Shown piece after piece: positions 23,701-30,654 of a DNA stretch of 32,162 nucleotides. Source of the DNA: Anaerolineae bacterium (GTDB taxonomy: Bacteria > Chloroflexota > Anaerolineae > JAADDB01); NCBI GenBank assembly GCA_015486845.1, contig WFQU01000123.1, positions 1 to 32,162 on the forward strand. The letters are read 5' to 3'. The notes beneath the pieces were generated by a model. The model saw only the letters and a list, made by a program, of their open reading frames with translations. It was not told the DNA's origin and ran no database searches. The position numbers and the translations under genes were made by a program. The first letter of the stretch is position 1. Each line of letters starts with the position of its first letter.

Positions 23701-24789
23701 ATGACGAGGGTGAACTGGAAAAAATTCGACTGGATTTTATTAGGGATAGTGCTGCTTCTCGTGACGGTTGGCATTGTCATGGTGCAAAGCACTACTGCAT
23801 CCAGTGCAAGCCTGGCCGGTTACGGTAAGCGCCAGGCATTATTTGCTCTCGTCGGCCTCGTGCTGCTTGCTTTAGCCACGATTGTAGATTACCACGTCTG
23901 GAAAACATTGCGCTGGGGGCTGTACTTTCTGCTTTTGGCCAGCTTGGCTGTTGTCGTAGTTATGGGCAACACGCAAGGTGGTGCTCAGCGTTGGCTCTCC
24001 ATCGGGCCGTTACTCCTTCAGCCATCAGAATTAGCCAAAATACTCGCTATTCTCTTTTTTGCTAGTTTTTTATCCGATCATGGCAAGCAGATCGAACATT
24101 TCTGGGGGCTGCTGTGGATTTTATTCTTGCTCATTCCGCCTCTGATTCTCATTTATTGGCAACCTGATTTGGGTACAGCCATCAGCGTGGCTTTCGTAGG
24201 TATCCTGTTGCTGTTTTTAGGGGGCGCGCGCTGGCGGCATTTAGCCCTGTTGAGCGGGGCGGGACTGCTGAGTCTGCCGCTGCTCTGGTTGAAAATGCAG
24301 GATTACATGCGCCGGCGATTGCTATCGTTCTTAGACCCGGCTAAAATGCCCAATTATCATGTCCATCAAGCTTTGATTTCTGTAGGTTCGGGCGGCTGGT
24401 TCGGACAAGGATTGGGACACGGTAGCCAGAGCAGCTTGCACTTTCTGCCCGTGCGCCACACAGATTTCATTTTTTCGGTGATCGCCGAAGAATTGGGGCT
24501 AATCGGCGCTGCTATCGTCGTGCTATTGCTGGCTCTGCTTATCGTACGTATCTGGCAAGATGCGCAAAAAGTTGTCGATAAAACGGGCCTGTTGATTATT
24601 AGCGGCGTAGGTGCTTTGCTCTTTTTCCAGGTCGTGATCAATGTCGGGATGAATGTTGGTCTCATGCCGGTAACCGGCATCCCGCTGCCTTTTATCAGTT
24701 ATGGTGGTAGCTCTCTCCTTTCCTTTTTGTTTGCGATGGGTCTGATTGAATCTGTTCTCATCCACCAACGGGAAATTAGTTTCCGCTAA
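23701..24789 (+). CDS. rodA: SEDS glycosyltransferase, RodA-type
   Basis: 362-aa polytopic membrane protein (about ten helices) of the SEDS family, which polymerises peptidoglycan from lipid II with a partner class B PBP. Visible signatures are GGAQRWLSIGPLLLQPSELAK, YWQPDLGTA, the loop DPAKMPNYHVHQALISVGSGG, PVRHTDFIFSVIAEELG and the C-terminal NVGMNVGLMPVTGIPLPFISYGGSSL. This last motif and linkage to min genes favour RodA (elongation) over FtsW, but the split is not certain by eye. ATG start with weak SD, 64 nt after minE; probably last gene of the min operon. The partner PBP is not in the window. Confidence 0.9.
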   Translation: MTRVNWKKFDWILLGIVLLLVTVGIVMVQSTTASSASLAGYGKRQALFALVGLVLLALATIVDYHVWKTLRWGLYFLLLASLAVVVVMGNTQGGAQRWLSIGPLLLQPSELAKILAILFFASFLSDHGKQIEHFWGLLWILFLLIPPLILIYWQPDLGTAISVAFVGILLLFLGGARWRHLALLSGAGLLSLPLLWLKMQDYMRRRLLSFLDPAKMPNYHVHQALISVGSGGWFGQGLGHGSQSSLHFLPVRHTDFIFSVIAEELGLIGAAIVVLLLALLIVRIWQDAQKVVDKTGLLIISGVGALLFFQVVINVGMNVGLMPVTGIPLPFISYGGSSLLSFLFAMGLIESVLIHQREISFR

Positions 24790-24801
24790 ATGCAACCGCT
24801 T

Positions 24802-24830
24802 TTGCCGCCATCTTAGCTTTACGCTAAAAT
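24802..24830 (+). promoter_or_regulatory. gltX promoter
   Basis: TTGCCG (24802-24807) and TAAAAT (24825-24830) are exactly 17 nt apart. A 7-bp inverted repeat CTTAGCT/AGCTAAG (24812-24818 and 24831-24837) brackets the -10, a possible operator or weak hairpin. Predicted start is near 24837, a 64-nt leader. Confidence 0.6.
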
Positions 24831-24900
24831 AGCTAAGCCTTGTCGGCGCAGAAAGACGCTACCGCCGGCAAACTGAATTGCTGATCGAAAAGGAGTATCC

Positions 24901-26415
24901 ATGAATCAAGAAAATGTCCGGGTGCGCTTCGCCCCCAGCCCCACCGGCTTTTTGCATATCGGCGGCGCCAGAACAGCATTGTTCAACTGGCTTTTCGCCC
25001 GTCACCACGGCGGCACGTTCATTCTACGCATCGAAGATACTGACCGCAAGCGCTACGTTCCCGAAGCGTTGGATTATCTGCTGGACAGCCTGCGCTGGCT
25101 GAGCCTGGATTGGGATGAAGGGCCGGAGGTGGGAGGCGACTACGGGCCCTATTTCCAATCGGAACGGCTGGAACTTTATCACAAATGGGCCAACTGGCTG
25201 GTGGAAAATAATTACGCTTACCGTTGCTATTGCACGCCGGCAGAATTGGCAGCCATGCGGGAAGAGCAGCGGCGCCGCGGCCTGCCGCCGGGCTACAACC
25301 GGCACTGTCGCTATTTAACGCCAGCAGAACGGGCGGCTAAGGAAGCCGAGGGCCGCTCCTATGTCATTCGCGCCAAAATGCCGTTAGAGGGTAGCACCAC
25401 CGTGTACGATCTCATTCGCGGCGAGATCACTTTCGACAACAAAACCTTAGACGACTTTGTGTTGCTCAAGTCCGATGGCTACCCGACTTACCACCTGGCC
25501 AATGTCATCGACGATCATTTCATGGGCATCACCCACATTATGCGCGCCTCGGAATGGATATCTAGCGCCCCGCGTCACGCTTTGCTTTATCGAGCATTCG
25601 GCTGGGAGATGCCCAAATTGGCACATTTGCCCCTCATCCTCAACCCATCCGGCAAAGGGAAGCTCAGCAAAAGGAAGAAACAGGCCGGTAACGAGGAGAT
25701 TTTGGTTAATGTCCAGGAATACCGTGACGCCGGTTTCCTGCCCGACGCGGTCTTCAACTTTTTGGCCAATATTGGCTGGTCTTACGATGGCCAGACAGAG
25801 ATTTTCACCCGTGAGCAAGCTATTGCCCGATTCGACATCAAAGATATCAATTCCACGGCGGCCGCTCTGCCTTTTAGCAAAATGGAGTGGCTCAATGGTA
25901 TGTATATCAGGGAAATGGACCTGCCATCTCTGACGGCAGCGCTGTTGCCTTTCTTAGCCAAATCGTTGGGCCGCAGCGAAGAAACGTTGGCCGGGGACGA
26001 ACGATTGCCCCAGTTGGTGAAACTGGTTCAGGAGCGGATCAAACGTTTGACTGATGCTGCGGATATCATCCGGTTTGCTTATGTAGATCATTTGGCATAC
26101 GAAGCCAAGAATTTAGTGGCGAAAAAACTCACCCCGGCCGCGTCGTTGGCCGCGCTGCAAGAAGCAATACGTAGAATAGAAGCTTTGCCGGCGTTTACCG
26201 AGGAAGCGCTGGAAATGACATTACGGGACCAGGTAGCCGCCAGCGGTCTCAAAGCGGGCCAGTTGTTCAACATTTTGCGTTGGGCCGTCACCGGTCAGAA
26301 AGTAGCGCCGCCATTGTTTGGCAGCATGGCAGCCCTCGGCCGGGAAACAACCCTGCGCCGGCTGCACGAAGCTGCACAACGACTGGCCGATCTGGTTGCC
26401 GCTGTGCCATCCTAG
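24901..26415 (+). CDS. gltX: Glutamate-tRNA ligase
   Basis: 504-aa class I aminoacyl-tRNA synthetase that charges tRNA-Glu. The N-terminal Rossmann domain has PSPTGFLHIGGARTALFNW, with HIGG at 19-22 in place of HIGH, normal for GluRS. The second signature is KLSKR at 254-258. The C-terminal helical domain is the anticodon-binding region. Whether it is discriminating or also charges tRNA-Gln cannot be read here. AAAGGAG lies six bases before the ATG. Own promoter and a strong terminator; a single-gene unit. Confidence 0.97.
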   Translation: MNQENVRVRFAPSPTGFLHIGGARTALFNWLFARHHGGTFILRIEDTDRKRYVPEALDYLLDSLRWLSLDWDEGPEVGGDYGPYFQSERLELYHKWANWLVENNYAYRCYCTPAELAAMREEQRRRGLPPGYNRHCRYLTPAERAAKEAEGRSYVIRAKMPLEGSTTVYDLIRGEITFDNKTLDDFVLLKSDGYPTYHLANVIDDHFMGITHIMRASEWISSAPRHALLYRAFGWEMPKLAHLPLILNPSGKGKLSKRKKQAGNEEILVNVQEYRDAGFLPDAVFNFLANIGWSYDGQTEIFTREQAIARFDIKDINSTAAALPFSKMEWLNGMYIREMDLPSLTAALLPFLAKSLGRSEETLAGDERLPQLVKLVQERIKRLTDAADIIRFAYVDHLAYEAKNLVAKKLTPAASLAALQEAIRRIEALPAFTEEALEMTLRDQVAASGLKAGQLFNILRWAVTGQKVAPPLFGSMAALGRETTLRRLHEAAQRLADLVAAVPS

Positions 26416-26435
26416 TAGCTGTTAGCAACATCTGA

Positions 26436-26456
26436 GGACGAATAATTATTCGTTCC
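26436..26456. repeat. Palindrome GGACGAATAATTATT type, copy 2
   Basis: GGACGAATAA pairs with TTATTCGTTCC (one bulge). Shares the GGACGAATAATTATT core with 18985-18998. It lies 21 nt past the gltX stop, just before the strong terminator. Confidence 0.55.
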
Positions 26457-26465
26457 TAATCCAGG

Positions 26466-26493
26466 CCAGCCCCCTTTAGGGGGCTGGTTTTTT
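26466..26493 (+). terminator. gltX rho-independent terminator
   Basis: A perfect 9-bp stem CCAGCCCCC/GGGGGCTGG with a TTTA loop is followed directly by six T. Classic intrinsic terminator, about 50 nt past the gltX stop. Confidence 0.9.
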
Positions 26494-26534
26494 GTGGCAC
26501 GGAGCTATAAGCGCCGCGCGCGGCGGTAGCTTAA

Positions 26535-26567
26535 CATAAAAAGGGAATGACACAATGGCTGTCCCTT
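26535..26567. terminator. Bidirectional terminator between gltX and the small unknown gene
   Basis: AAAAAGGGA and TCCCTTTTT form a 9-bp stem around 15 nt, with A-runs on the left and T-runs on the right. It can end transcription from both sides. It lies 34 nt past the stop of the minus-strand gene at 26601. Confidence 0.7.
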
Positions 26568-26600
26568 TTTAGGCATCGATAGGATCTGACTGAAGATAGG

Positions 26601-26876
26601 CTACGCGTTGATGAACGGGCCGCGCACGCTCATTACGCCGGTAAAACCGTCCGGTTGTACGGAAAGAGCAATAATGCGAACCGGGAATTTCTGTCCGCTC
26701 ACCTCCAAAACAATATCTCTATCTTTGTAAAGCGCCAAGTTTTCTTTAGTGTTGCCTTTATAGCCAAAGTGTAGACGAGCGCCCTCAGATTCGCTGTGAT
26801 GCAGACGCTTTGTCTTTTCCCATTCCACCTCAATCAAAGGTTTTTTTTTGCCTGGAAGCCAGAGATTACCTTTCAT
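26601..26876 (-). CDS. Small protein of unknown function
   Basis: 91 aa, not recognised. It is charged, with no membrane segment or signal peptide and no cysteine. The alternation of hydrophobic and polar residues (KDRDIVLEVSGQKFPVRIIALSVQPDGFTGVMSVRG) suggests a small beta-rich fold. The start is taken as the ATG at 26876 because AGAGGAG lies exactly ten bases upstream, as for the HAD gene; the ATG three codons earlier (26885) nearly abuts that SD. The SD belongs to leader repeat copy D. Single gene with a terminator at 26535-26567. Coding status is supported by start, SD, terminator and even composition, not by homology. Confidence 0.65.
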   Translation of the reverse strand: MKGNLWLPGKKKPLIEVEWEKTKRLHHSESEGARLHFGYKGNTKENLALYKDRDIVLEVSGQKFPVRIIALSVQPDGFTGVMSVRGPFINA

Positions 26877-26885
26877 TTCTGTCAT

Positions 26886-26947
26886 TCTCCTCTGAAAATA
26901 AAAATGGGACGCAGATCAACGCAGGCTGCGCACGCAGATAAAAAAAT
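26886..26947 (-). repeat. Leader repeat, copy D, supplying the SD of the small gene
   Basis: Read on the minus strand: T-run, ATCTGCGTGCGCAGCC, TGCGTTGATCTGCGTCC, CATTTTTATTTTCAGAGGAGA. It matches copy B almost base for base and copy C closely. The AGAGGAG end is placed ten bases before ATG 26876, the same spacing as in copy C. Confidence 0.82.
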
Positions 26948-26954
26948 AATAGTC

Positions 26955-27040
26955 CGGCGATTAGAAATCGCTGCTACAACTGCGAAACCTGCCTGCGCAG
27001 GTTGCAAGCTAATCGCCGTAGGGCGATTTTGCAGAGGTTG
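26955..27040. repeat. CGGCGATTAG hairpin repeat
   Basis: CGGCGATTAG (26955-26964) pairs perfectly with CTAATCGCCG (27009-27018). The enclosed AACCTGC-CTGC-GCAGGTT (26986-27003) is a second perfect stem. The following GGCGATTTTGCAGAGGTTG (27022-27040) recurs at about 14590-14608. Non-coding part of composite element 2. Confidence 0.7.
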
Positions 27041-27047
27041 CCGTTTA

Positions 27048-27160
27048 AGAAATTCAACTTCTGCGAGAAGTTGAACTTCTAATCGACAGCGTTCTCCGCC
27101 CGAGCGCATGGGGGTCAAATTCCCGTGCTACGTCGCCAAGAAGCCCCCTTCAGGGGGCGC
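27048..27160. repeat. Three-hairpin repeat module, copy 2
   Basis: AGAAATTCAACTTCT-GCG-AGAAGTTGAACTTCT (27048-27080, one mismatch) is followed by AATCGACAGCGTTCTC and CGCCCGAGCGCA, nearly identical to copy 1. The second hairpin is degraded by substitutions (GCATGGG / CCCGTGC remain). The third is GCCCCC-TTCA-GGGGGC. The order and spacing match 7317-7430. Confidence 0.78.
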
Positions 27161-27216
27161 CTCATCATGTAGCACGGAGCTTTGAGTGTGCGCCCCTCCT
27201 GGAAATGGCCTCCCGG

Positions 27217-27258
27217 CCCCCAATTCTGGGGGGGTGCTGCTCCCCCCAAGATTGGGGG
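27217..27258. repeat. CCCCCAATT palindrome
   Basis: CCCCCAATTCTGGGGGG pairs with CCCCCCAAGATTGGGGG across a short GTGCTGCT spacer, with small mismatches at the centre of each arm. This resembles the dispersed CCCCCAATTTTGGGGG palindromes known from several bacterial groups. It is inserted in composite element 2 and absent from element 1. Confidence 0.65.
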
Positions 27259-27275
27259 ATAGGGGGCGCGCTTTT

Positions 27276-27315
27276 AGCCGCTTTGGTGGCCTGTCTGCGT
27301 GCTCCGCACAGGCAC
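27276..27315. repeat. Distal end of composite intergenic element 2
   Basis: AGCCGCTTTGGTGGCCTG, then TCTGCGTGCTCCGCACAGG, matches the end of element 1 at about 7560-7600. The rest, up to the LysR stop at 27427, shows no gene or clear terminator. Confidence 0.6.
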
Positions 27316-27426
27316 ATAGCACAGGCTCCTTTGAGACGGATAATAACCAGCAACATTATATGATTTACCGGTTTAGAATAGCAAACTGCCTTTGGGCCGT
27401 TTAACAAACACGAACAGAAGACTCAA

Positions 27427-28428
27427 TTACTGACATCGTTTCATAAGGGTATGGTTTATGATCCGACCTGTTTGTTCGCTCACGCTTTTCAACTGCTCTA
27501 AAAGCTGATTGGTGGCTTCGTTGGTTATCTGAATGGGCACGTGGGGGAACTCACCGGCCAAATAGCGCACAAAAGCACCAATGGCATAATTGTGCGAACT
27601 GCTCGCGCGCCAAAGAAGCTTCAAAGTACGGACTAATGGTCCTTCTTGCAAATGGACAGCGTGCAATTGTCCACGTTTGAGTTCATCTTGAATCAGGAAA
27701 CAAGGCAAAAACGTGATGCCTAATCCCAAACGCACGGCCCGTATCGCGGCAACCGGCGTGTCAAACTGGGCCACAATTTGGGGCCTTATCCCGTACCGAG
27801 CTAAAGTATTTCGGACCCAAGCTAAAGTCAGGCTACCATCCTCGCGAGTAATAAACTGTTCGGTAGCCAATTCACTGGCGGCAATATGCGTTTTACCCCA
27901 CCAGCGATGCCCCGGGCCAACCACGACCACAACCTCTTCATCCCAAAGGGGAATGACTTTCACGTCCTCTGTTGTTACTTTTCCTTCTACAATGCCGATG
28001 TCGATCTGTTTTCTTAATAACGATTTCACAATCAAAGGGGTTATCTCTGTTTTCAGGATCGTGTGAATATCGGGATTCTGCTGCTGAAAAATGAAAATCC
28101 AATCCGGCAAAAGGCCAGCGCCCGCGCCGGGACTGGCCCCAATACGCAATTCCCCACCCTTGACGTGTGCTGCCTGGGCAACGGCTTGCTTCGCTTCTTC
28201 CACCAGTCGGAACAAACAACGGCTGTAATCGACGAAAATACTTCCTGCTGGGGTCAATGTCATCCCTTTTCGGCCCCGCAAAAACAATTTCACGCCTAAT
28301 TCTGTTTCTAACGCGTGCACATGTTGGCTCACCGCCGGTTGGGTGAGGAAAAGCTGCTCCGCTGCTCTGCTAATGCTACCTTCTTGCACCACGGCCTGGA
28401 AAATGCGCAGTTGGTAAAGTGTGAACAT
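27427..28428 (-). CDS. LysR-type transcriptional regulator
   Basis: 333 aa, CysB/CbbR-like in layout. The N-terminal winged helix-turn-helix (residues 3-60) reads LRIFQAVVQEGSISRAAEQL, then FLTQPAVSQHVHALETELGV. A linker helix and a two-lobed periplasmic-binding-protein-like effector domain (about 92-295) follow. GAGGTT lies five bases before the ATG at 28428. It is divergent from the YeeE-type transporter with a T-N11-A dyad in the shared promoter region, so it most likely controls that gene and perhaps itself. The inducer is probably a sulfur compound (inference). The C-terminus is about 30 residues longer than typical LysR proteins. Confidence 0.93.
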   Translation of the reverse strand: MFTLYQLRIFQAVVQEGSISRAAEQLFLTQPAVSQHVHALETELGVKLFLRGRKGMTLTPAGSIFVDYSRCLFRLVEEAKQAVAQAAHVKGGELRIGASPGAGAGLLPDWIFIFQQQNPDIHTILKTEITPLIVKSLLRKQIDIGIVEGKVTTEDVKVIPLWDEEVVVVVGPGHRWWGKTHIAASELATEQFITREDGSLTLAWVRNTLARYGIRPQIVAQFDTPVAAIRAVRLGLGITFLPCFLIQDELKRGQLHAVHLQEGPLVRTLKLLWRASSSHNYAIGAFVRYLAGEFPHVPIQITNEATNQLLEQLKSVSEQTGRIINHTLMKRCQ

Positions 28429-28455
28429 TTGAACCTCGTTTCACATAAGTTCTAC

Positions 28456-28461
28456 ATTATA
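28456..28461 (-). promoter_or_regulatory. Possible -10 of the LysR gene
   Basis: The minus strand reads TATAAT at 28461-28456, about 28 nt before the LysR ATG at 28428. No good -35 is seen; upstream sequence overlaps the dyad at 28481-28497, which would allow autoregulation. Confidence 0.4.
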
Positions 28462-28480
28462 AAATGGATAAGAATTTGGG

Positions 28481-28497
28481 TCTTGTTCTATGCAAGA
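28481..28497. promoter_or_regulatory. LysR-type operator (T-N11-A dyad)
   Basis: TCTTG-N7-CAAGA is a perfect 5-bp dyad containing the LysR-family signature T-N11-A (28483-28495, TTG-N7-CAA). It sits between the divergent LysR and transporter genes and overlaps the transporter -35 box. Confidence 0.6.
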
Positions 28498-28511
28498 CTT
28501 CTCACTATAAT
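28483..28511 (+). promoter_or_regulatory. Promoter of the YeeE-type transporter
   Basis: TTGTTC (28483-28488) and a perfect TATAAT (28506-28511) are exactly 17 nt apart. Predicted start is near 28518, so the transporter mRNA would have an untranslated leader of about 365 nt before ATG 28884. Confidence 0.7.
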
Positions 28512-28518
28512 AAAACAA

Positions 28519-28664
28519 GCGTGGGTGGATCTTCACTCCGTTACCACGAGGCATTCTCGCATGCCGATGTAAAAAGTATACCACAATTCGGAACAAAGTG
28601 TACATATCCCCGGCCATGCTGGCACGACCATGCCGCCTGGCATGTGCGCTTTTGTTCCGAAAAG
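28519..28664 (+). promoter_or_regulatory. Structured 5' leader with a three-way-junction-like fold
   Basis: Hairpins seen: CGTGG (28520-28524) with CCACG (28544-28548); GGCAT (28550-28554) with ATGCC (28561-28565). The main closing stem is TTCGGAACAAA (28587-28597) with TTTGTTCCGAA (28651-28661), 11 perfect pairs. It encloses GCCA-TGC-TGGC (28613-28623) and CATGCC-GCCT-GGCATG (28629-28644). No T-run follows, so it is not a terminator. No known riboswitch class (for example SAM or cobalamin) was recognised from its conserved core. It may be a cis-acting RNA. Confidence 0.5.
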
Positions 28665-28709
28665 AAAGGAGGTGCCACCAAATTGAACTGTGGCCTATTT
28701 ATTTTGTGA
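28665..28709 (+). CDS. Possible 8-codon leader peptide with a perfect SD
   Basis: AAAGGAGGTG (28665-28674) is a full-length match to the anti-SD of 16S rRNA, four bases after the main leader stem. Ten bases after GGAGG a TTG (28683) opens an 8-codon frame, product MNCGLFIL, ending at TGA 28707-28709. The transporter ATG is 175 nt further on. A leader peptide or a standby ribosome site would explain such a strong SD in an untranslated leader; a chance start is also possible. Confidence 0.25.
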   Translation, partial: KGGATKLNCGLFIL

Positions 28710-28883
28710 TGGGTAAATATTTGTCTTGACTTAACCGTGTCCCCGATGGCGCTGACCGCATTTAAACCAGTGCTTAGGGACAAGAAATATGCGAGCAGGC
28801 CTTTCACCGAGGGATGGTCCATATTTCTCCGAATGATTTTTTCATCTGTTGTGTTTTATTTTTCATCCAGGAGGAAATCAAAT

Positions 28884-30554
28884 ATGTCTGTGAATTTCAA
28901 GGACGGCTATGCCAACGTTGGTTGGTTTAAAAAGCAGTGGCCCTGGTGGACCGCCGGCCTCATGACCGGAACTGCTGAAATTATTAATTTTCTTTTCGTG
29001 CCTTTAGGACATCCATCGCACAAAATGATCGGTGTGACCACCGGCATGGCCCGAATGTTAGCCGGTGCTGAAAGCACCTTATTCGGCCACAGTCTCATCG
29101 CCACAAGGCCAGACTACCAGCCATCCATTCAATGGGTCATTATCGGTGCCATGATTGCGGCGTTCACATTGGGATGGCTGGAAGGTGAGCATCGTTCGTG
29201 GGTGAAGTATCCCAAAGCGATGCTGATTTCCACAGCTTTCGGCGCTTTCTTCTTTGCCTGGGGAACCCGTGTAGACGGCGGTTGTACGTTGCACCATTTG
29301 TTAGGCGGGTTCGCAGCGATGAACCTGAAGAGCTGGGTGGTCATGTTTTTTGCGACGGTCGGTGCTTTTGTAGGGTTCGGGGTTTTACGAGCATTGAACC
29401 TATCCCAATATTTCCGTAGCCAGGACACAAAGTGGTATACCACACAAGCCCAGAAACTGGGTTGGGCTGATGGGTTGACCGTGGAAGATAATGATCCGCC
29501 GGGCAACTGGTTGCGCATTGCCCTTTATGCTTTCATGATTATTTTGGGCATTATCGTTATCTACATGGCTTTCTTCGGCAACAGTTACGCCATCAAAATG
29601 GGCTGGGCTACCACATTAGCCAAAACGAAAATGAGAGGTGTCATGATCAATGGCGCCAATATTGGCAATATCTTGCTTTTGCTCGTTGTCGGTGGTTTAT
29701 TAGGTAGCGCCGTCGCCAAAACCGGCTTCGGCACCGAATGCGGCTTGATTAACCCGGAACTCGGAACATTGGCCGAAAAAGGCGAACGCAAGGGTGCAGA
29801 AATACTGCGCATGCCTTACTCTATCCGCACCGTCTTCCTATCCTTCCAGCCATTTGCCGCTTTAGCCGTACACATCGTGATCTTCGGCACGGTGATGTTG
29901 CTTGCTTTCGCATTCTCGGGCGTCATGGAGGGTCATCAATGGGCTACTAAAGCCTTTGCCGCGAACTATGTCGCTGCCACCGGCGTCCATTTCCACCACA
30001 CCGGTGTTGCTGCTCTCGGCACAATGACTTCATTGCCCATGGATATTTTCGGCGGCTTTTTGTTAGGTTTAGGCACCTTTCTGATGATTGGCTGCGAATT
30101 CCGCAATTACGGCCGCACCGGCTTGCTCTACATCACCGGCTTGCTGATTTGGCCGTTCTTCTACATTGGTTATTTGCCTTATACTTTGAATCGCAGTTTC
30201 TGGCGAGGCCTGCAGTTGAACCATGCGTACAGCAGCACAACTTTCTTCCCGGCCTTGGTCGCGCCGGACAGCAAAGGGTTACAAGTGCTGATTTACGCCG
30301 TCTATCTTCTCCTCTGGGCCGCCGCATTCGTCTGGGCGGTACGCCGAGGCGCTAAAAACATTGGCGTTGCCCCAACGAAGTTACTGACCATGAACTCCGA
30401 AGCGATGTACTTAGCTCGTTTAGAGAAATTGGACGCAGAGGGTAAACTGGATGAGTTAGACGAAATTGAGCGTGAACTATACCGTGATGCTAAAGCAGCG
30501 AGGCCGGTGAAGGGGCGTTCCGTTTTGGAACCAGGAGGAGCCGCCGGCGAATAA
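28884..30554 (+). CDS. YeeE/YedE-family sulfur-compound transporter
   Basis: 556-aa polytopic inner-membrane protein, probably 12 or more helices. It has the three Gly/Cys elements of the YeeE/YedE (TsuA-like) family: DGGCTLHHLLGG (C134), GFGTECGLINPE (C286) and IGCEFRNYGRTG (C404). These are its only cysteines, fitting the relay of three conserved cysteines described for thiosulfate uptake by YeeE. Thiosulfate is the best guess; another sulfur or selenium compound is possible. About 50 charged residues at the C-terminus form a cytosolic tail. The ATG at 28884 has AGGAGG nine bases upstream; an in-frame GTG at 28737 has no SD and encodes an unlikely extension. Divergent LysR regulator upstream. 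Confidence 0.87.
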   Translation: MSVNFKDGYANVGWFKKQWPWWTAGLMTGTAEIINFLFVPLGHPSHKMIGVTTGMARMLAGAESTLFGHSLIATRPDYQPSIQWVIIGAMIAAFTLGWLEGEHRSWVKYPKAMLISTAFGAFFFAWGTRVDGGCTLHHLLGGFAAMNLKSWVVMFFATVGAFVGFGVLRALNLSQYFRSQDTKWYTTQAQKLGWADGLTVEDNDPPGNWLRIALYAFMIILGIIVIYMAFFGNSYAIKMGWATTLAKTKMRGVMINGANIGNILLLLVVGGLLGSAVAKTGFGTECGLINPELGTLAEKGERKGAEILRMPYSIRTVFLSFQPFAALAVHIVIFGTVMLLAFAFSGVMEGHQWATKAFAANYVAATGVHFHHTGVAALGTMTSLPMDIFGGFLLGLGTFLMIGCEFRNYGRTGLLYITGLLIWPFFYIGYLPYTLNRSFWRGLQLNHAYSSTTFFPALVAPDSKGLQVLIYAVYLLLWAAAFVWAVRRGAKNIGVAPTKLLTMNSEAMYLARLEKLDAEGKLDELDEIERELYRDAKAARPVKGRSVLEPGGAAGE

Positions 30555-30594
30555 TAGCTTTAGCGCTTTCGTAGCTTTTCCATCAAAGTAGTGG

Positions 30595-30622
30595 GTGGGA
30601 GTGACGGCTATGTCACTCCCAC
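30595..30622 (+). terminator. Hairpin after the transporter gene
   Basis: GTGGGAGTGAC (30595-30605) and GTCACTCCCAC (30612-30622) form a perfect 11-bp stem with loop GGCTAT, 40 nt past the stop. Only TTCTATTC follows, so it may end transcription partly, letting some reach the small membrane protein gene, or protect the transporter mRNA. Confidence 0.55.
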
Positions 30623-30654
30623 TTCTATTCACAAAGAAAGGAAAGATTGACACT

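Noticed and set aside
28550-28661. Known SAM or cobalamin riboswitch in the transporter leader
   Set aside because: None of the conserved core elements of these classes could be found; only local stems are supported.
28464-28709. 81-codon open frame with several cysteines in the transporter leader
   Set aside because: Its ATG has no SD, the composition is not protein-like and it overlaps the folded leader. Only its last 8 codons follow a strong SD, listed separately.
28737-28883. N-terminal extension of the YeeE-type transporter from GTG 28737
   Set aside because: No SD at 28737, and AGGAGG stands nine bases before ATG 28884, where the family's usual N-terminus begins.
30595-30654. Earlier starts of the small membrane protein (GTG 30595, ATG 30610)
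   Set aside because: Both lie within a perfect 11-bp hairpin and lack an SD; TTG 30655 has one.
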